The position numbers and the translations under genes are program-made. A stretch of 64,000 nucleotides of DNA, from contig JANBPK010001207.1 of the NCBI GenBank assembly GCA_027579435.1, positions 42,251 through 106,250 on the forward strand. Reading direction: 5' to 3'. Below the pieces are notes generated by a model. It was given only the letters and a program-made list of their open reading frames with translations, was not told the DNA's origin and did not search any database. Of the stretch, positions 22,320 through 33,100 are shown one piece after another. Every line of letters begins with the position of its first letter. Positions within the stretch are counted from its first letter, which is position 1. This stretch comes from Candolleomyces eurysporus. Lineage: Eukaryota; Basidiomycota; Agaricomycetes; Agaricales; Psathyrellaceae.

Positions 22320-23021
22320 ATGACTACAATTTCTGACCCGCTTTCCCCCAGGATGTCGTCGTCCAACCCCACGAACGATTTGAAATTCTTGAACGCCAAT
22401 TCTTCCTCCTGGCCTCCCAGTCTAGTCACCATCTTCCAGGTCTGCCGCATGGATGGGCGCGGCATCAACTATGGTGCTCGAGTCGAAGATAACCGTTATA
22501 CCGCGGCATGCATCTCCATGCTCCGATATTGCTTCAACACCGAGCTCCTAAAGTATTTTGTACAACCGGAGCCCATCCCAGGGAGCGACATCTCACCCAA
22601 AGGACGCCCGCCTCACCGTTCGGACACAGTTATGTGTTTGACTGTGACTGATATCAAGCGTAGGCCGTTGTTGTTCGTACTGACTCATGGAGAAGGCTGG
22701 GTGGAAAAGGAGGGGTTGAGGAAGAAAGCGGATGAGCAGATGCGGAGGAGGTTTAGGGAGGAGTTGGGAAACTGCCCGATTGAGAAGTTGAGGGGTATCA
22801 GTTTTCTGGGGACGAAGATGCGAGTATATGAGGGAGATGTTGCGAGTGGAAAGGTTGAGCATATGCCATTGCCTGATGAAGGCGCTGGTCAGGGTGGGGA
22901 CACAGAATGGGGTGTTGATATTTTGTCTCGGGGAGGTTTTGGGAAGATGAAAGAGATTGTGAGTGGGGTTTCTGAAGAATTTGAGGCGTTGGAGGAGGAT
23001 AAATTACCCACGGCAAGCTAA
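22320..23021 (+). CDS. Unrecognised protein with conserved basic/acidic core
   Basis: About 233 residues from the ATG at 22320 (MTTISDPLSPRMSSSN); the frame continues upstream to 22080, but that part looks non-coding. The central part (RRPLLFVLTHGEGWVEKEGL, then ADEQMRRRFREELGNCP, then LRGISFLGTKMRVYEGDVASG) resembles a recurrent agaricomycete protein in which a beta-hairpin with acidic residues precedes a helix and a G-x-x-x-R-V-Y-x-G-D strand. That layout reminds me of restriction-endonuclease-like folds, but the usual acidic-lysine signature is not intact here, so nuclease activity is not claimed. The gene appears single-exon and the start is uncertain. Confidence 0.55.
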   Translation: MTTISDPLSPRMSSSNPTNDLKFLNANSSSWPPSLVTIFQVCRMDGRGINYGARVEDNRYTAACISMLRYCFNTELLKYFVQPEPIPGSDISPKGRPPHRSDTVMCLTVTDIKRRPLLFVLTHGEGWVEKEGLRKKADEQMRRRFREELGNCPIEKLRGISFLGTKMRVYEGDVASGKVEHMPLPDEGAGQGGDTEWGVDILSRGGFGKMKEIVSGVSEEFEALEEDKLPTAS

Positions 23022-24127
23022 CCAATCGCGGATGGAGTGATGCCTACCTCTTTTACATTATGCACTGACAGTGTACTTCAATTAATGTACGAACCCCTCC
23101 AAAGACAACAGTGGCTTATATTATGGACGCATTCACCCCCTTCAAGTTCGTCCTCCAATTATCGACCGCTTTGCCAAGACTCGGCTCGCGGCTGAAAAAG
23201 CCACTGAGGCCTGAGGGCCGAACCGTACCGAAAGGGCTCAGAGCCAGAGCTTTGGGGTGAGCTCTCCGGAGCCCTCTGTATCATGTCCAAGTCCATTGTC
23301 ATCGGACCCTGCTCAAATCCCTGTGAGGCGGCGCACCAAACGGTCACGGCAAGCCTCGTCTCCGTCCTGTGAGCTCCCGACTTACGAAGGCGCCCTTCGA
23401 CATTGTCGGTCGCATCTCCGGCCATCTGGGCAGATCTCGAGTTCCGGTAATTTCGGACAGAAGGATCTGCGGCTTCTCGAGAGGCTCGTATCGTCGGACT
23501 CGGCGAATGAGCTGGCTCTCTTGGACGATCGCTGGAGGCTTCGAGGCTGAGTTCCTTTGGCGATGGCGAAAATAAACGACTTGAAATGGGCTGCAGCCTA
23601 CAGGTGCATTGGCCTCCCATACCGTTCAGGTTTTCATCAGTAATGAAGTTCTTCATAGCACGTTTCGTTGATGCAGATCGGCGATGTCTTGATGGCGCTG
23701 CAAGTTTGTTTTTTATTGTTCAAATGCTTGCCAGAAACATGGATAGATGGCATTCCATTCTCGCGAGTGTCACCAGCTCGCTAAAGCGTACCAAGGTTTG
23801 CCCGTCGCCATTCTCTACAAGCTCTATTACTTGCTGATTGCTGCCAAGTATTTCGGGAATCAAGGCAGAAAGACTATGCATATTTTCTGACCTCCCTTCG
23901 CGGCTGAAAGCTACATATACAGCAGGAATCGGGTTCGTGCTTAATTACAACGCACGCATTCTAGAACAATTTCGAAAACGCCAGCCAATTTAAAACGCCA
24001 GCAGTGCAGGGCTAAGGAAAGTCTAATTGACAGGGATGAACCCAATCGACATTTATTAAGAAGATTCTCAGGGGTTGTCTCCTTCCTTCCGCTTCATCAC
24101 CCACTTGTGCAATATCTATAGGGCAGC
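23022..24127. other. Intergenic region
   Basis: Overlapping open frames on both strands at 23159-23656 (165 codons minus, 97 codons plus) reflect GC-rich composition; neither shows a domain, and I do not call either a gene. The rest holds nothing I can support. Confidence 0.4.
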
Positions 24128-24916
24128 ATGAGCTCTTCGCGTCAAATTCAAGCTCAATTGGAAGTCCTAATGTGGCAAGACGCCAACCTCGAGGCTCAGC
24201 AAAAAGATAGGCGTGCAGAGCTTGAGCTACTGGAGACTGCGGTTTGTCAGATCAATACCCGAAGAGAGGAGATACAGGCCAGAAGGGCTGGACTGGAGCT
24301 GGAGCTGGAGGGAAAGTTAATGGAACAAGAGGAAGAGGGAGACACTCAAAGGCTTTCTGGAGGCGAGGACTCGGATTCAGGCGAAAAGATCCAGCCCGTT
24401 CCACGACGACAGGGACGAACTCGCGCGACCAATGCAAGCTCAGTTGTCAATCGGGTGCAGATGCGAGGAAAGGACGCATGCAATAGGTGCAGGAGCAAAG
24501 GGATAGAATGTTTTCGCAGTCCCGACCTTCGAGGAAGGCCTCAAAATCCGTATAATGACGATGGGACCCCCAAGCGTCTCAAAGTCCGCTGCGATGCTTG
24601 CAGTGCAAAAAGACGAAACGTCGAATGCATTTACACAAGTACAACTGCTGAACCAGCTGTAGTTGTCTCCACTGGTCATCGAGCCAAAAGATCCTCCTCC
24701 AGAACGAAGCGCAGGCGCCCCCCTGCTCACGACGCTCAAAGTGGCACGAACACACGCACCCGGGTTCGTATGGAGTCGATCGCAGGCTCGCCCAGCTCCA
24801 GACCCATGGCTCTTACCGAAGAAATCCGACAAGATGACTCTATCGCAACGATCCTCCAGCAGCTTGAGCAACATAAAAGAATTCTCGAGCAAATGGTGGA
24901 AATGCGGAAACTGTGA
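24128..24916 (+). CDS. Small coiled-coil protein with split Zn2Cys6-like motif
   Basis: 262-residue single-exon protein (start MSSSRQIQAQLEVLMW) with the same order of parts as the genes at 12021 and 15956. It has an N-terminal Glu/Gln/Arg coiled coil (~residues 1-75), an acidic patch, then KDACNRCRSKGIECF (C-x2-C-x6-C), a spacer of about 26 residues ending in LKVR, and CDACSAKRRNVEC (C-x2-C-x8-C). A basic Arg/Lys-rich region and a final helical segment (ILQQLEQHKRILEQMVEM) follow. The late helix probably corresponds to the MNRNHEA helix of the larger paralogs. Compact size makes this a useful minimal version of the family. Likely nuclear; DNA binding inferred, not shown. Confidence 0.75.
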   Translation: MSSSRQIQAQLEVLMWQDANLEAQQKDRRAELELLETAVCQINTRREEIQARRAGLELELEGKLMEQEEEGDTQRLSGGEDSDSGEKIQPVPRRQGRTRATNASSVVNRVQMRGKDACNRCRSKGIECFRSPDLRGRPQNPYNDDGTPKRLKVRCDACSAKRRNVECIYTSTTAEPAVVVSTGHRAKRSSSRTKRRRPPAHDAQSGTNTRTRVRMESIAGSPSSRPMALTEEIRQDDSIATILQQLEQHKRILEQMVEMRKL

Positions 24917-25751
24917 CAAGCTTTGGAAGGCATAATCGAGGAAAGTTGCAGCGCGCAGTAGGAGGGGCCGATGGCAATAGTAGTGTAGATGGCGAGCTGA
25001 AAGTCAATTTGGGGGGTGAAGGGATAGAGGGGTCTCAGTGCATAACTAGATTCATTTCCCGGTGTCATTAGAGCATTCTAAGTCACTATTTGCTGATACT
25101 TCTGTGACTAGAGCTGAATCTTTGAAGAGCCCCGTTCACGCTTTGCAACGCCCTAGTTACCAACTTCTGTTAGCAGAGACCGTGGACCATTGAGGAAGGA
25201 GTGACGGTAAGCGAGCTTCCAACCACCCAGAACGAAAGATGGCATCCTATACTCCCTTTCCCTTGGCATCTCTAAGTTGTAGAGTGTCATTCCAAAGACA
25301 AAATGGACCCACATTCGCTGTATGCGAATACACCCTCCGCAAGCTCAATTTCAGTGGATCTCTACTTCGCGAGATCAATGAACTGGTGCACTCGTGAATC
25401 TCGTTCTTGATTTATCCGGCGCCCAACCATGCTACTATCATACACCTTCGAACGTCAAAAGAGCGTTCTGGCTGGGAGAAAGGCAACAACCATCGAGCCC
25501 GACCGGAGGAACTTTAACTTGAGGATACTGACCAAAACCACATCTTCCGCTACGACGTGCTTGGGCGTGAAGGGAGGGAAAGTCGTTGCGATCGAGCGAT
25601 TGAGTCTTAGAGGTATCGTACATACATGAGCTCACTTCATAAACTCAAACTTCACTAAAGCTACACTATGCAAGCCTTGAATAGTTTCGTTACATGATGT
25701 ACAGTATCTCCCGACTATCGTTGTACTTCATAGACTGCGAAATCAAGCAGA
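24917..25751. other. Intergenic region
   Basis: Between convergent genes. Short ORFs at 25429-25635 without domain signal; nothing else noticed. Confidence 0.4.
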
Positions 25752-28700
25752 TTATAAACCAAAGTGTACATAAGGAACCCAAGCGAGATACGAATACGGG
25801 GAGTCGCCCAATTCTTTGCGAAGAGTTTGCATCGCGTGGTGAAGAGAGTACGCTGTCTGAGACCCATCCAACGACCTATTGCCGCGACTAAACACGTCTG
25901 TGTAGAAGTGTTTCGCGACCGTCGGAGCGTATAGATCGGGGATGGCCCACATCGTCGCAACGACACTCGAATACCCCGCCGCCAACATCCCAGCCGCGAG
26001 ATGAACAGCCTCCTCCGAGAGTGTCGCGTCTCCTGTGCTCGTCTGACAAGCGGACAGGAACGCGAACTCCGATGGCGACTGGCTACCCGGATTGTCCTTG
26101 ATGATTGTTGATAGCTTGAGGAGATCATCGTGGAGGTGGAATCCACTATGGAGGGGATTCGAGGTGTCCTGGAATGCATGGCATGCGAGGTGGATCCAGT
26201 TGCACCTCTCCATGCTCACCATAGTAGCCTCGGTCGTGGCGTTCTCTCCCGCAAGAACGAGCGTCTGTAATCCGTGCTCCTGCGCTTGTGTTTGGATCGT
26301 GGCAATTTCCGAAGCCGTGCCGGGAAGAGAGGGTAAACCTGGAGCGTCCGTCTGGGAGATCAAGGCGATTCCTGTTGACCCGAGTTGATCACGTTTGGAG
26401 CGCTTCCAGGACCCAGACAAGGATGAGATGGTAGGCGTGTAGGAAGACACGGCGTAATTGCTCAGGGATACGTTTTTTGTGGAATTAGAAGCGTATATTC
26501 CGGCTGCGTGAAGGGGTAGGAAGGAGAGAGGTCCAGTTGGACACCACCAAATTCGCCCTGGATTGTCTGAGGGCTGTGTGAGAGAAATGACCAGGTATCA
26601 GCACATCGAACGCGATTGAAAAAAAGAATACTGACGCTGAAACCAAGGTTGTCAAGGATAGGTTCAACGACGAAAGTCCACAATTGCTCGAGGATTTTCT
26701 GGAAGATGTTGTTGGGATCATGAGCTCGAGCTAAGGGCTTCATCGCCCGATCCACCAGATCAGCGGTGTCGGTGTCGGTGACTTCCGTGTCCGTGGCGAT
26801 CGAGCGCGCTCGTATTCCAACAGAGGACAATCCTTCTTGGATTTCCCGACGCATTTCCTCAGCCATCACGAACGAGAAATCTGTCAGGGGAATGTGAACA
26901 GGGTCATCGCAACCCGCCAACAGCGCGATAGCGTCGCATCGAGTTTTGTGGACATTGATGATGACGACCGGCCCATCCTCCGGTAGGTGGCTTGCGAGGT
27001 TTGTGAGTGACGCGGGTTGGAGGAAGTTCTCGAATCCAGGGATATTTTGGACGGTTTGGAGCAGTTCCTCCCACTCGTTCGCCAACTTCAAATGCTGCAG
27101 AGCTTCATCTTGCGAGTTAACCTTCTGTTGGAGTGAAGCTTGTAATCCTTGCTCGGCGGCGCTGTTCCGCGAGCCTGCTTTGTCCAGGGCCTGTGACACG
27201 CTGAGAACTCGCTCCGCCAATTCCTCGTCATATGAGCGAAGGTCGTCGACAGACCCACGGAGGTCCATGAGCTGGTTCCAAACCAAACACCGTCCTTCTT
27301 CCAACCATTCTACGGCCTTGTCGATTCTGTCGAGCTCGATAGCCGCTGCGGCCGCCTCCAGGGCGAGGTTCGATATATTGGCAAGGGATTCGTGGCGGCG
27401 TTCAATTGTTTGCTCCAGACCACCCACGACTGACAGAAGTCTAATTGCGGTATCGTATGCTGAGATAAGTGATGGGTGATTGATCATAGAAGCAGTTTCG
27501 ATCCATTCTCGAGCACTGTTGATACGTTTCTTGGGTGGGCCGAATCGCGATTTCGCTGCTCGTTCGAAGTACGACATTGCCTCCAACAGATGGTCGGTGT
27601 TGTTGGTATATTTGTGACTCGTCACCAAGGAATGACCCAAGTTCAAAAGTCGATTAGGAAGCAACGCGGAGGTTGGAGGTGTCTGTTCAATGGCTTCTCG
27701 GTGCATGGATAGGCATTTTTCAATGTCTGCGACCTCGAGAGTGATGCGGAATCGCTCTCCAAAGAAGGTGCCCAAGTTGTGCAGATAGGCAGTCCTATCT
27801 GCCATGGAAGGAAGGCGACAGTCGATGGCGCTCTGTACACAAGCGATGGCTCTGTCTATGTCGGACAGCTTTCTGGTATGATTGAAGAGTGTGTGAAGCG
27901 TCTCTGATAGGCTGCCTAGTCGATATGACATCGAAGTACTCCTATCCTCGGTCATCTCAACAGCTCTCTCCTGGACTGAGATGGCCTGCTCCAGGTAGGC
28001 AAGTACTTGAGTTGCGGAAAAGTAGCTTGTGAGAAATATTCCGAAATTGCTGAGATGAGCCGGCAGAGAAGGGTTCCCATTGACGGTTAAGTCAACCGCT
28101 CGGTTCCCGCATGCTACGGCTTCTTCAATATCCGAGAGATGCTTCGTGTGGTCAAAGCGGAGTAGGAATGTGATCCCAAGGATGTTGTGGGCCTTGGCCA
28201 GGTCGCTAATGCCTTCCCCAGCCAAAAGAATGGCACGTTGTGTCGCAGTAATCGCTTCCTCCAAATCTACCAGCTCTCCGCCCAACATATAGCGATTGAT
28301 GAGAAAAACCCCAAAGTTGCATAACAGGGGCGGGAGACCTGAATCGTTTTCATCAAGCAGGCCAATCGCCTCTCTCATTAGAGATGCGCCCTCTTCCGTG
28401 TCTTCTGGTCGCCCCATATGCTTGTACCGACAGTGGAGCAATCCTGCGAGTCGATCGAGCGAACGAGGAAGTTGTTGCAGATCACTCGCTCGAACCTGGC
28501 GCAGTACTCCCCGGCAGATTTGGAGAGCCTCTTCGAGGTCATGGAACTGGAGAACGCTTTCGAAACGTTTTTCCAAGGCTAGCGAAAGGTTCATCGGGAA
28601 GGTCACGTCTGAAGGATCGAGCACCATAGCCTTCCTGAAAGCTGCAATACCAGTGTCCAGGTCCGAAACTCGCTTCGTGGCTTCAAAATACGTCACATAT

Positions 28701-29838
28701 GCCACCCCTAACCCGCCGGTGAATGTCGCGAGGGAGGCCTGACCCTCGGGGGTGAAATGAACTGCCCTTCGCTGCACCGCTAACGCCTTTTTTACGTCTG
28801 TAAAATCGCGAGTTCGTTCGAATCGACCGCGATAGAATTGTGATAGAGTGTTGAGGTTGCCAGGGAGAGCTTCATCATCAATCGGTGTCAGATCGACCAG
28901 ATCAGTCTGGGCATCGATTGCAACGTCAATATCTTCCACCTTTCCTGTGCGCTCGAATACAGCCCAAAATGCGGCTGCTAGCATAGTATTCTTAGCTAGG
29001 CTTCAAATGTTAGACCTCGAGCGGCAAAGGTTGGTCGGAGAAGGTCCCTCACACTTTTGTATGGCCTCCACATCCATTGGCGTGGTAGCCACGTCAACAG
29101 CGAGTTTCATCGTAGGAAAGCTACTATCAGAGTCATGTTCACTTTCACGGCCGATCCCTGGGAGGTAGAAATACCTCAGAAAACGCTTCAGATGTGTCCG
29201 ATCTCGAGACCTACGTTCATTGACGGCCGTCGTAGCTTGTCTGTACGCAATGAGCTCCTGAAGAATGATGCTGAAGCAACCAATGTCGCCGAGTTCCTCA
29301 GCCTGTGCAATGAACGTAAGCCCTGTTGTAGATAGGAGGCTTCGGGGGCTTGTTAGCGCAACCAATCTGAACAGCATTCGAATAGGCGTACACAGGAATG
29401 GATTCCTTGCACTGCCATTTAAAAGCAGTGGTCCCGTCCCGATGGAGTGTAAGGGTTGTAACGGATTCGTCTTTTTGACCCTCGGGGAGACTGACAAGTT
29501 GAATCGTCTCCGAAAGAGCAAGGTCCTCATGATATTCGGTGCACTCCACTTCAAAATCTAGGCTGGGTGTTCAGATACTGCTCTCACGGGGACGTGGACG
29601 AACCCACTTTTCAAGGTGAAAGTCCCGCAACTGGAAAAAATTTCGGTAAGATTGGGAGGAGAGCGCCAAAGGAGATGTTCACTCACTGTTCTTCTGCGGC
29701 GGCATACGTGAATCGGTTGATAATTTCCTCTCGAGGTAAACTAACAGCACGGGCTTTAGGGAGAACGTTCACTGTATCAGCGAATCAGAGACTGTACCTC
29801 CCAATGATGTCGATGACATCGAGAATACTCTCTGACAT
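25752..29838 (-). CDS. TPR-CHAT caspase-like protein, copy A (interrupted by a TGA)
   Basis: Minus-strand gene. Exon 1 begins MSESILDVIDIIG (ATG at 29838); small exons follow, including an ECTEYHEDLALSETIQL segment (29298-29549) and AEELGDIGCFSIILQELIAY (to 29006). An in-frame TGA at 29003-29005 interrupts the frame; paralog C has an ordinary sense codon there. Downstream, 26636-28984 encodes a long array of ~42-residue TPR-type repeats (RFERT..D....A....RA pattern). After a 62-bp intron (26574-26635), 25752-26573 encodes the CHAT domain: WIHLACHAFQDT carries the catalytic His and FLSACQTSTGDATLSEEAVH the catalytic Cys. The protein ends WVPYVHFGL. CHAT proteases are caspase relatives. Either the gene is damaged or a shorter protein starts at the Met at 28984, keeping most repeats and the protease. 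Confidence 0.8.
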
Positions 29839-30313
29839 GCTCGGGAGATAGTGTTGAAAAGAAAATAAAGGGCGTGGACAAGCACAGAAAAAATGCAGTT
29901 CAGGGATCCGCTGAGAAAGCCGAAGATATCAAAGCTAAATTCGGACACTGAAAGTTTTAGAGTCAGATTCGCTGCTTTGCAAACATGCTCCCGTTGCGCA
30001 TCTCTCATTTGAATCAATCAGAAGTAGCAGATATCCAAGACTCCCAAAGACGCATACCGGGTCACCACTATTGGGATTCCGTGCGCTTTCACCTGGCTAT
30101 GGTCCCCAGATTGTTGAAGGGAGGCAAACGGCCGATTCTCGGTGCCGAGAGATGGGTCTGACATGAGAAGGAAAATTCCGTCGCCGTCTCAGAAAGACGA
30201 AAGCCACGACGGACCGGTCTTCCATCCGTAGGTCCAGATGATCCGGACTTCGTCCATCAGATTGTTGGGATCAGGAAAGAAGATCAGGCAACCAAATCAC
30301 CTTTCTCCGAACC
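29839..30313. other. Divergent intergenic region
   Basis: Lies between TPR-CHAT copy A (minus) and the first beta-lactamase-like gene (plus). The part from ~30125 matches the upstream region of the second beta-lactamase-like gene (~33000-33100), for example GGCCGATT followed by CTCGGT or GTCGGT, and AAGAAGATCAGGCAACCA. Confidence 0.5.
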
Positions 30314-32704
30314 ATGAAGGAACGGACTTCACTCCTCATCCTCGTAGCGTCGTGCTCTGTGCTGAGCCACGCACTTCTCTTCCACCCACATGAGACTCTA
30401 TACTCCCTTTCTTTCCCCTTAGGCTTCGTCACTGCATCTCCGAGTGCCGCGCTTGGAGCGACAAGGGGACCACGCAACCGCTCGCAACCACTCATATCGA
30501 ATGGGACTTCCACCTATGTCAACAATCTCATAGAAGAGTGGAACTCCACGGGACTCTCTCTTGCCGCTGTGCAGAGGGACGACTCTGTTACCGATCCTGA
30601 ACACCCGGGATGGAGCATTGAGTTCGGTTCGTATGGCACGACTTCGCTTTCAACAGGCGCGCCAATTACACCCGATACCCTTTTCGCTATCGCATCCAAC
30701 TCGAAGCTTTTCCTATCCATATCCGTGGGACTTCTCATTTCCAACAAGACCTTGGCCGAAGAATTTCTGCAGAGGAATGGTGTCGAGCTCGGTTGGAAGA
30801 CGAAACTGGTTGACATCCTCGGACCTGAGCTGTGGAGAACGTACAACGAGGACACCCAGAGAGGAGCGACGATTGAAGATTTATGCGTGCACCGCACGGG
30901 GCTTCCTCGACACGACTATTCGGGTTTTCAACGGTCTGGTGGTGTCCGAGAGATGGTAAGTTTAACTCAGCCTTTGCCCCTGTACCATCTAACATTCCTC
31001 GCATATCAGATATCGAAACTGCGTTACTTACGCCCCTCTGCGACTTTCCGGGACACATTCCAATACAGCAATCTGATGTATGAGACGCTATCGTATCTAC
31101 CGGTCGCACTTCTCAATCAGCCGTATCAATCATACGTCGCCCAGCATATCTTCCACCCCCTCAATATGTCCTCGACGACCTTCTCCGTTGCGCAAGCAGA
31201 AAAATCTGGAAAGCTCGCTGAAGGACACCTTGCCAGCGACCGAGATTTTTCGAGAGGGTTGAACGGGACGTTGAAGCCTATCGTTCCGTATTGGTTTAGG
31301 CCCGGAGAGGAGCGAACATGGGCAGGAGCTGGTGGTGTGATTAGTAGTGCTCGAGACCTGGTATGGCCCGTTTCATTCTCTTATCTTCTCCGCTGTTTTC
31401 GTTGATGAGCGTCGGTTCCACCAGGCCACGTGGACAGCAATGCTCCTGAACGAAGGGAAGCACCCGTATACCAACAAGACTGTCGTCCCCAAAGAAGTTC
31501 TTGACTATGTTACAACCGGGAGGATGGTAATGGCCGGAAAGGGACAATTTCCTGACACTGTAAGTCGAGTCTCTTTCTCTATCCCGTTCTTTCTTCCCTT
31601 AAGCTGAACGCACCCTCTCTTTTCCCAGAGTCCACTGATGTATGGCCCTGCTCAATTCGTCTACTCGTATCGCGGCATCCCAATCCTTGAACACGGCGGA
31701 AACAACCCCGGGTTTAAATCTCAACTAGCACGCGTGCCCAGCCACAATTTGGGTATCGTAAGTTTGAGTAACGACGGAGAGACGGGAGGGTTCGTGGCGG
31801 AGGCGGCGAAATGGAGGGTGATTGACGAGCTTGTGTTTGGTGCTGGTGGAAATGGCGAAGAGCGCTATGTTGACTGGACTTCGAGGTAAGGCCGTGCACG
31901 GGTTTTGATGAAACGAACGGCTCAACTGATTTCGCCTCTCAAAGATATCATGAGATTTGGGATGGGTATAAAACCAAGAAACAAGATGCTGCTATACCCC
32001 CACCCAGCCCCCGTCGACACCCAACAAAAGGCTTCGAGGAGCTCGGGAGGCGGAAGTTCTCGCATGAGGCCTATGGGGAGCTTGTTCCCTGTCTAGTTCC
32101 AAAGACTCTTTCAGTTCAAGATGATGGATCTCAGCTATATTCCGAGAACAGCCAATACCCTCTCGCACTCTCGCCTTTGCCTTCAACTGCACCCACCTCG
32201 TTTGTTGAGAACCCACATACCAACTGTTCATCCATCCTCTCTCAACGATCTACTCGACGTATTCTTGATGCTGCGTTCAGCTCTATTCCAATCCCACCTA
32301 CGACCTACATCCTCCCTTTCCCCCGATCATTCTCAACACACTTGCTTCTTCGGCACTGGTCTGAGAACTTGTTTAACGTAAGCGTTGTATGGAACAACGC
32401 TGATATCCGGGAGGAGGGCTTTCATTCGTCTCGTTTGTCTGGTCGTGCGTCTGAGAATGTGGATCGTGGAGGGGATGATCAAGGGGATCTGGTCATTGGA
32501 TTGGACGAGACGTTCACTGTAGAATGGGTACACTCCAACGACTCAGAAAAACATGGTCGACAGCAGGAGAATGTGGGAAGGAAAAAGGTGCAGGAAGGGT
32601 TGGCGTTTAAAGGAGGGTTTTGGGGAAAGGAAGGGCCTGATGCGAAGGAACCGAGTGGGAAGGGTAGGGAGGGTGCGGAGGTTTGGTTTGAGTTGGATGT
32701 TTGA
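30314..32704 (+). CDS. Secreted class C beta-lactamase-like serine hydrolase, copy 1
   Basis: Five exons (30314-30955, 31010-31360, 31425-31559, 31629-31885, 31945-32704) summing to 2145 bases, 714 residues. The N-terminus MKERTSLLILVASCSVLSHA is a signal peptide. Penicillin-binding/class C motifs: SNSK (S-x-x-K, nucleophile Ser) in DTLFAIASNSKLF; Tyr-Ser-Asn (Y-x-N) in DTFQYSNLMYETLSYLP; HGG in ILEHGGNNPGF in place of KTG. N-glycosylation sequons are frequent (e.g. NGTST, NSTG, NKT). The C-terminal ~250 residues form a lipocalin-like/beta-rich extension common in fungal members. Family members hydrolyse esters, amides or peptides, not necessarily beta-lactams. Followed by a tandem copy at 33101-35495. 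Confidence 0.88.
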
Positions 32705-32834
32705 TATTCAAAATTGTCGTGTACGCCGGATTTATACACCAGATAGATATGTTGTGCGTTGTAAACACCCGGGCGAAACTCCCTTTACTCTCTATTCTCG
32801 ATTTCGAATAACTGGAGTCCGACGACGCTTAGTT

Positions 32835-33010
32835 GTTGGTGAGATGTTCCAGGTGATGCGTTGGCCGACAATTGTATATCATCCAAGGGTGCAAGTTACA
32901 ATCAAAGGGTAGCGAACCGGTGTATTTTTGGGAAAGATGCGCACATTCGCGCGAGTGAACTGCGCGGAAATCCTCTTCCTGCAGTAAATAGCGGTGTGGT
33001 CGGCCGATTG
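32835..33010 (-). pseudogene. MYND-gene fragment between the hydrolase copies
   Basis: DNA matches part of the intact MYND gene at ~36190-36430: the words GGTGAGATG..CCAGGT, CCGACAATTGTA, ATCATCCAAGG, GAAAGATGC and CGCGAGTGAA occur in the same order. On the minus strand a frame still reads HTAIYC, as in the MYND finger of the intact gene, before degenerating. The fragment lacks the intervening intron-3' exon boundary and all of the helical N-terminal exon. It shows that the tandem duplication unit was hydrolase plus neighbouring MYND 3' sequence. Confidence 0.75.
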
Positions 33011-33100
33011 TCGGTAGATCCGGCGTTTGGCCGTCAGATTGTTAGTCTCGGTCAAGAAGATCAGGCAACCAGATCCACCTTTCTTCGAAACATTCATCTC

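Noticed and set aside
23159..23656. 165-codon minus-strand ORF as a gene
   Set aside because: No domain, an overlapping plus-strand ORF of similar quality, and GC-rich composition that leaves several frames open.
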